Source of the DNA: Bacillota bacterium
Lineage (GTDB): Bacteria; Bacillota; Bacilli; Bacillales; Cytobacillaceae
Direction: 5' to 3'
Assembly (NCBI GenBank): GCA_030705745.1
Contig: JAUZPT010000199.1
Span: 1-5,763 of the forward strand
DNA length: 5,763 nt
This document shows, piece after piece, positions 5,348-5,763 of the stretch (position 1 is its first letter; every line of letters starts with the position of its first letter). The position numbers were made by a program, and so were the translations under genes. Under the pieces are notes generated by a model. It was not told where the DNA came from. It did not search any database and worked only from the letters and a program-made list of their open reading frames with translations.

Positions 5348-5763
5348 CTCTATCTCCCTTCAATTCAAATTTTAAAAAATATGTATAAAAATCGTCTTCA
5401 TCCATTGAATTACAATTCTATAAAACAAATATTCTATACATCTTGAGATAGTCCTTTTAGTGTGAAACCAGAACCATTTTTATTCGATAAAAAAACCCCA
5501 ACTTCATTTGTAACGGGCGCACATTTGAGGTGAAAAACATCAAAATAATAGTCAAATTTCTCAAGTTCTTTTCCACTCGTTACACGGAGATATTTTACAA
5601 AGGTATGAAGAACATTTTGACACTGCATTTGCGCGGTTTTGTCCTTCATCTGCTTCATGATGGACATTTTGACACTGCACTACCGCGGTTTTGTCCTTCA
5701 TCGGCTTTATGATGGACATTTTGACGCTGCACCAACGCGGTTTTGTCCTTCATCGGCTTTATG
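5348..5763. other. Stretch without a convincing gene upstream of the amidase
   Basis: These 416 bases hold no ORF I can support. The part near the amidase (5348-5450) is AT-rich and presumably carries the amidase promoter, but no pair of boxes stands out. Bases 5450-5618 look like neither coding sequence nor a recognisable RNA. The outer 145 bases are tandem repeats. A 77-codon minus-strand ORF (5434-5667) starts inside the first repeat and is probably accidental. Confidence 0.6.
5619..5763. repeat. 52-bp tandem repeat array, at least 2.8 units, running off the window
   Basis: Units are 5619-5670, 5671-5722 and 5723-5763 (41 of 52 bases). Each begins GACRCTGCA, then four variable bases (TTTG, CTAC, CCAA), then CGCGGTTTTGTCCTTCATC and an ending close to TTTATGATGGACATTTT. 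The units are otherwise nearly identical, with a few single-base changes. The sequence before the first unit (about 5603-5618) resembles a decayed unit end. The period is not a multiple of three, so it does not encode an in-frame protein repeat. Each unit can fold weakly through TGTC...CATC pairing with GATG-GACA. It may be a dispersed Bacillales-type intergenic repeat; I cannot name the family. Confidence 0.9.

Noticed and set aside
5434..5618. Possible transposon remnant or small RNA, suggested by the GGACTATCTCAAGATG end and a G4-T7 run on the minus strand
   Set aside because: I found no matching inverted end, no transposase fragment and no hairpin before the T-run.
5434..5667. Minus-strand ORF of 77 codons upstream of the amidase
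   Set aside because: It begins inside a 52-bp repeat unit, has no convincing ribosome site, and its sequence resembles no family I recognise. The first 20 or so residues are just translated repeat.

Overview
The window looks like chromosomal DNA from a low-GC Gram-positive bacterium, most likely a member of the Bacillales. The reasons are strong purine-rich Shine-Dalgarno sites, a sigma-A-type and a sigma-D-type promoter, a CadC/CadA pair of the staphylococcal/bacillar type, and a CheX-family protein. All five genes read on the minus strand, so the order of transcription runs from high to low coordinates.

Layout in the direction of transcription: (i) 5348-5763 holds no convincing gene. Its outer part (5619-5763) is a 52-bp tandem repeat that continues past the window edge. 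(ii) 3803-5347 is an amidase-signature hydrolase with an intact Lys-Ser-Ser triad and a fatty-acid-amide-hydrolase-like (FAAH-like) C-terminal half. (iii) 2391-3644 is a short methyl-accepting chemotaxis protein with two membrane helices and almost no external sensor. (iv) 1719-2171 is a CheX-like CheY-P phosphatase with a sigma-D-like promoter upstream and a bidirectional terminator downstream. (v) 1-1594 is a metal-resistance unit: a promoter carrying two perfect 7-6-7 CadC operators, the repressor gene cadC, a 119-nt spacer with a hairpin, and the first 346 codons of the CadA-type P1B ATPase gene.

The standout is cadA. Its frame is open from a well-supported ATG at 1039 down to base 1 except for one in-frame TGA (977-979). 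That TGA sits exactly where the first cysteine of the N-terminal CxxC metal-binding motif belongs, giving [TGA]-A-G-C. From 15 to 33 nt after the TGA the mRNA can form a 7-bp stem with a 5-nt loop that begins with G, and the loop starts 22 nt after the TGA. This fits the general description of a bacterial SECIS element. The simplest exciting reading is that this CadA is a selenoprotein with a UxxC heavy-metal-associated domain. The competing readings are a point nonsense mutation or base-call error, Cys insertion by an opal-reading tRNA, or translation from an internal start that makes an ATPase without its metal-binding domain. The window contains no selenocysteine machinery, so the decision has to come from the rest of the genome.

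How the genes work together: CadC, with all four N-terminal/helix cysteines and all four residues of the second metal site, should repress its own operon and release on Cd/Pb/Zn, turning on CadA export. The chemotaxis receptor and CheX are functionally related but separately bounded, and the amidase shows no link to either.
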